From the NCBI GenBank assembly GCA_947462335.1, contig OX381705.1, positions 43,166,175-43,230,174 of the forward strand: a DNA stretch of 64,000 nt. Reading direction: 5' to 3'. Positions 61,383 through 64,000 of the stretch are shown one piece after another (positions within the stretch are counted from its first letter, which is position 1; each line of letters opens with the position of its first letter). The stretch is from Harmothoe impar. Taxonomy: Eukaryota > Annelida > Polychaeta > Phyllodocida > Polynoidae. A program made the translations under genes and the position numbers. The notes under the pieces are model-generated. The model was given only the letters and a program-made list of their open reading frames with translations, searched no databases and was not told where the DNA came from.

Positions 61383-62155
61383 AGACATGGACTGCGCCTG
61401 CGCGTGGTGACGTCAAAGGGGCAAACATCCGGGGATCATTCCATCAGCACATGAAGAAATTCCCACTACACGTCCTACCTTAATAGAACACTCTCCAGGC
61501 TGTTCCTGCATCAAACAGACAAACTGACTCCTTGAAGGATGTACTGCATCTTTATAAGTGTATTTTGCAATAGTTCCATCAACCCTCAAGGCAGACCTCC
61601 TGACTAACTCTACATCTGTTAGAGTTACATCACAAAATAACTGAGGCTATACGGGATCAGGAATGCAACCTCCTTTACGCCTCAGCGTCCTGCAACAAGC
61701 AATATAGCAATATAACCAGTCGACTGCATTACTAATGTATTGGCATTGGAGAAATATATGTATATGTCGGAATATCAAACAGATGACAAGGACATATAGT
61801 ATGATTTCAAGTCAGTAATTTGAACCGTGATGATTTTTGAAGCAGGTGTACAAAAAGCCAAAGGTTGCCTCACATTAAAAAGAAGTGTTTGCATATTTTA
61901 GAGACAATACTGTGACATATTGGGTTATAAATATGAAAAGAATGGCATGTTAGTTATACAAGAGAGCGCAGCGCCTATTGGTCACCATGCCTCGCTGTAA
62001 GGTGATGCTCCTATGAGCTGCTCACGTGTAAGAATACTTAAGTCTGTCAACTCCCCCCGAACAGTGATTATTCAGAACAATATAACGAGGGCTGGTCTAT
62101 CTGCACTTACTGTTGCGCCTTTTTGTACGTTTGTCATTTGTTGTTTGTGATTAAA
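61383..62155 (+). other. Likely 3' UTR of the cysteine-rich peptide gene
   Basis: Follows the TAG at 61380-61382. Candidate polyadenylation signals ATTAAA occur at 61874-61879 and 62150-62155. No strong AATAAA was found nearer, so the true end is uncertain. Confidence 0.4.
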
Positions 62156-63124
62156 TGTCTCTCCCTCTGTCCTCCTACCATAGTGCTAGTGTGTAAATGA
62201 GCCTCCCCTAATGGCTAGCCAGAAAGGAAAGAAAAGTGCGACCACCTTGCTGGGAACTAGTTCTCTAGTTTTAGGGACTGGTCATTTCCTCTGTCAAAGA
62301 CTGTGATCGGTGACAACCTAAGGGTGTATTTGTCTGAATCTCTTACCCCGCTTTGTATCAATGTAAGTGTGATGGAGCAAAGTGAAACTTGCATCCCATG
62401 GTCTTAACCGGTTTTTATTGAAATTAACAATGTCCATCCCACGCTCTCTGTTAATTCTGTAGAAATTAACAATGATATTTCATGAATGGCTTATCCATTC
62501 CTCATTTAGAGGGGTAAACTGGTCCCATCACTTACTTCATCCAGAAATAATGACCAGTTCTTGATCATCTTTCCACACTAAAGTTACATGTATATTTTTG
62601 TTTTGAGTACCCGGCAAGAAAGACATGAGGGCTGTTTCCACAATAACAATGTACAAATGTATCTAATGTGTTAAACATTATATGTTAAAACCTATTGATA
62701 GCCATTAAAGCGTCCGCACATAGTCTGCAACAAATAATGTATGGTGTTCATTAAGAAATGCTGACTGAACGGTCTCATATCAAATGCGGAAAAGTAGCCT
62801 TAATGTTGTTTGTGGAGGATCATTTGTAAATTAAAATCTATAACATTTGTAAAAACGGGAAAGGTCGTCAACCATTTTGTTTAAAACGCACGTTTTCCAC
62901 AAGATGGACGGTTCACATTATCCTCGCTGACTACAGTTTCAAATGCAATGTGACATTTTATGTTAGTTATTCACACACTCTTCTAAGTAGCGGCTGATAT
63001 ACATGTCAAGCTTTGGAAGTAACTGTTGATATCATACCCCTAGATGGTGTCATGGCAAGAAAAATCAGAGCATCACAACCTATAGGGCACTAGCAGGATG
63101 CAGTAATTCTACCTTGTGAGAACT
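62156..63124. other. No gene seen
   Basis: Non-coding AT-rich sequence; nothing recognised. Confidence 0.4.
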
Positions 63125-63597
63125 TTAGCTGAAGCTGGTTCCTGACATGTCCAAAATCGGAGTTTTAGGGGCCATAAACCTTTCAGTCATAGCCCTCTGT
63201 TGTGGGTCCTTAGGTCATCTGTTCAGATTGGGGGAGAGGTTAGGACTCTGGCCTACCAATCAATGGGTCAATATTATTTACAAAGAAAACCCAATGCAAC
63301 AATACAAAACCATTTTAGATTACACTATAAATATATATCTGGTGTTAAGGATCTTTACAACCAAGTTGTATACTATCACTATTTTGAACTACCAAAATAC
63401 ATTTTAAAAGTATGTGTAAACAAAATAGCATTGACATGGATTTGAACCCATGATCCATGGATTGGTAGGTCAGAGTTCTAACCACTCCCCCACTCTGAAC
63501 AGATGACCTAAGGAGCCACAATAGAGGCCTTTACTTGAAAGGTTTACGACCCCTAAAACACCAAATTTCGGTCATGACAGAAACCAGCTTCAGCTAA
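63125..63597. repeat. Inverted repeat with ~150-bp arms
   Basis: Left arm 63125-63275 and right arm 63447-63597 are inverse copies (ends TTAGCTGAAGCTGG and CCAGCTTCAGCTAA) at roughly 80-85% identity. The right arm includes a tRNA-like unit, and the left arm has lost its B box. Confidence 0.8.
63431..63500 (-). repeat. tRNA-like SINE head 5
   Basis: Minus strand A-box-like GGGGGAGTGGTTAGAACTC and B-box-like GGGTTCAAATCC, inside the right arm of a large inverted repeat. Confidence 0.5.
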
Positions 63598-63790
63598 TCA
63601 TCAGGCTTCTATAGTTAGCAGAGGAAACAGCACTGGTACCAGGCAAGATGGCGCTGTGCACCCCCTCCCTTTTGGGATCCAAAGGATCGTATGGAATCAG
63701 TGAATCTTTAGCTATATGTCAGTTTTTATGGTTTGCAAATCGGACGCTTATTAAGGATTCTACAGCTTGAAACATGGAGAGCTGTCACAT

Positions 63791-63798
63791 GATACCAT

Positions 63799-63886
<88 letters not shown>
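63791..63886. repeat. (TA)n microsatellite
   Basis: About 48 TA units ending directly at a hairpin. Confidence 0.98.
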
Positions 63887-63887
<1 letters not shown>

Positions 63888-63888
<1 letters not shown>

Positions 63889-63980
63889 GAAAGCGCTCTC
63901 ACCTGAAAGTCGGTACTGCCTGGCTTTCAGGTGAGAGTGCTTTTGGTGACAGTGACGCTCACTTTTCTGAGTGTGTAATT
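63888..63980. repeat. Second copy of the CTCTCACCTGAAAGTC hairpin
   Basis: Inner arms CGCTCTCACCTGAAAGTC and GCTTTCAGGTGAGAGTGC pair, and the outer right arm GACGCTCACTTTTCTGAG matches the copy at 43660-43778. The left outer arm is replaced by the (TA)n tract. Confidence 0.75.
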
Positions 63981-64000
63981 CTGGGGGCATGAGCGGCTAT

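Noticed and set aside
63760..63992. Tyr-Ile repeat ORFs on both strands
   Set aside because: Translation of the second (TA)n microsatellite.

Overview
This is a eukaryotic, animal-type genomic window. It is mostly non-coding, AT-rich and dense in transposable elements, with short exons separated by long introns and several tRNA-derived SINE-like sequences. A Ty3/Gypsy element, a CR1-like LINE carrying an esterase domain, and many palindromic MITEs together suggest a marine invertebrate (cephalochordate, lophotrochozoan or similar). I cannot name the species from sequence alone.

Region by region. 1-9550 is the 5' part of one large, apparently intact Ty3/Gypsy LTR retrotransposon on the minus strand. 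In element order it has a 416-bp LTR (9135-9550), a primer-binding site, a 909-aa gag, a pol in the -1 frame, and a third long ORF in the env position that runs off the left edge of the window. A 44-bp minisatellite abuts its LTR (9551-9930). 9931-22929 has no recognised gene but holds several MITEs, a GGAA microsatellite and a GC-rich promoter-like block near 13.3-13.5 kb. 22930-27910 is a decayed CR1-like LINE on the minus strand whose ORF1 carries a NADAR domain fused behind a coiled coil and an RRM-like region. It is followed by an SGNH esterase ORF and then by broken endonuclease and reverse transcriptase pieces. 28-34 kb is repeats only.

34483-61382 (+) holds a five-exon gene that no single long ORF reveals. 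It encodes a predicted 134-residue secreted precursor: an N-terminal signal peptide, a linker with dibasic processing sites, and a six-cysteine C-terminal domain. All four introns are phase 1 with good GT/AG sites. I do not recognise the family. Its 22-kb first intron and later introns are filled with palindromic elements, including three ~600-bp copies of one MITE family carrying an RFX/X-box-like motif, three MITEs with TACCGTA ends, several foldbacks, a composite 1.8-kb TIR element, and tRNA-like SINE heads. A GC-rich stretch at 39.2-39.9 kb with homeodomain-type motifs could be an intronic enhancer.

The two most unusual observations are the NADAR-bearing LINE and the third ORF of the LTR element. 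The hidden cysteine-rich peptide gene is the best candidate host gene of the window.
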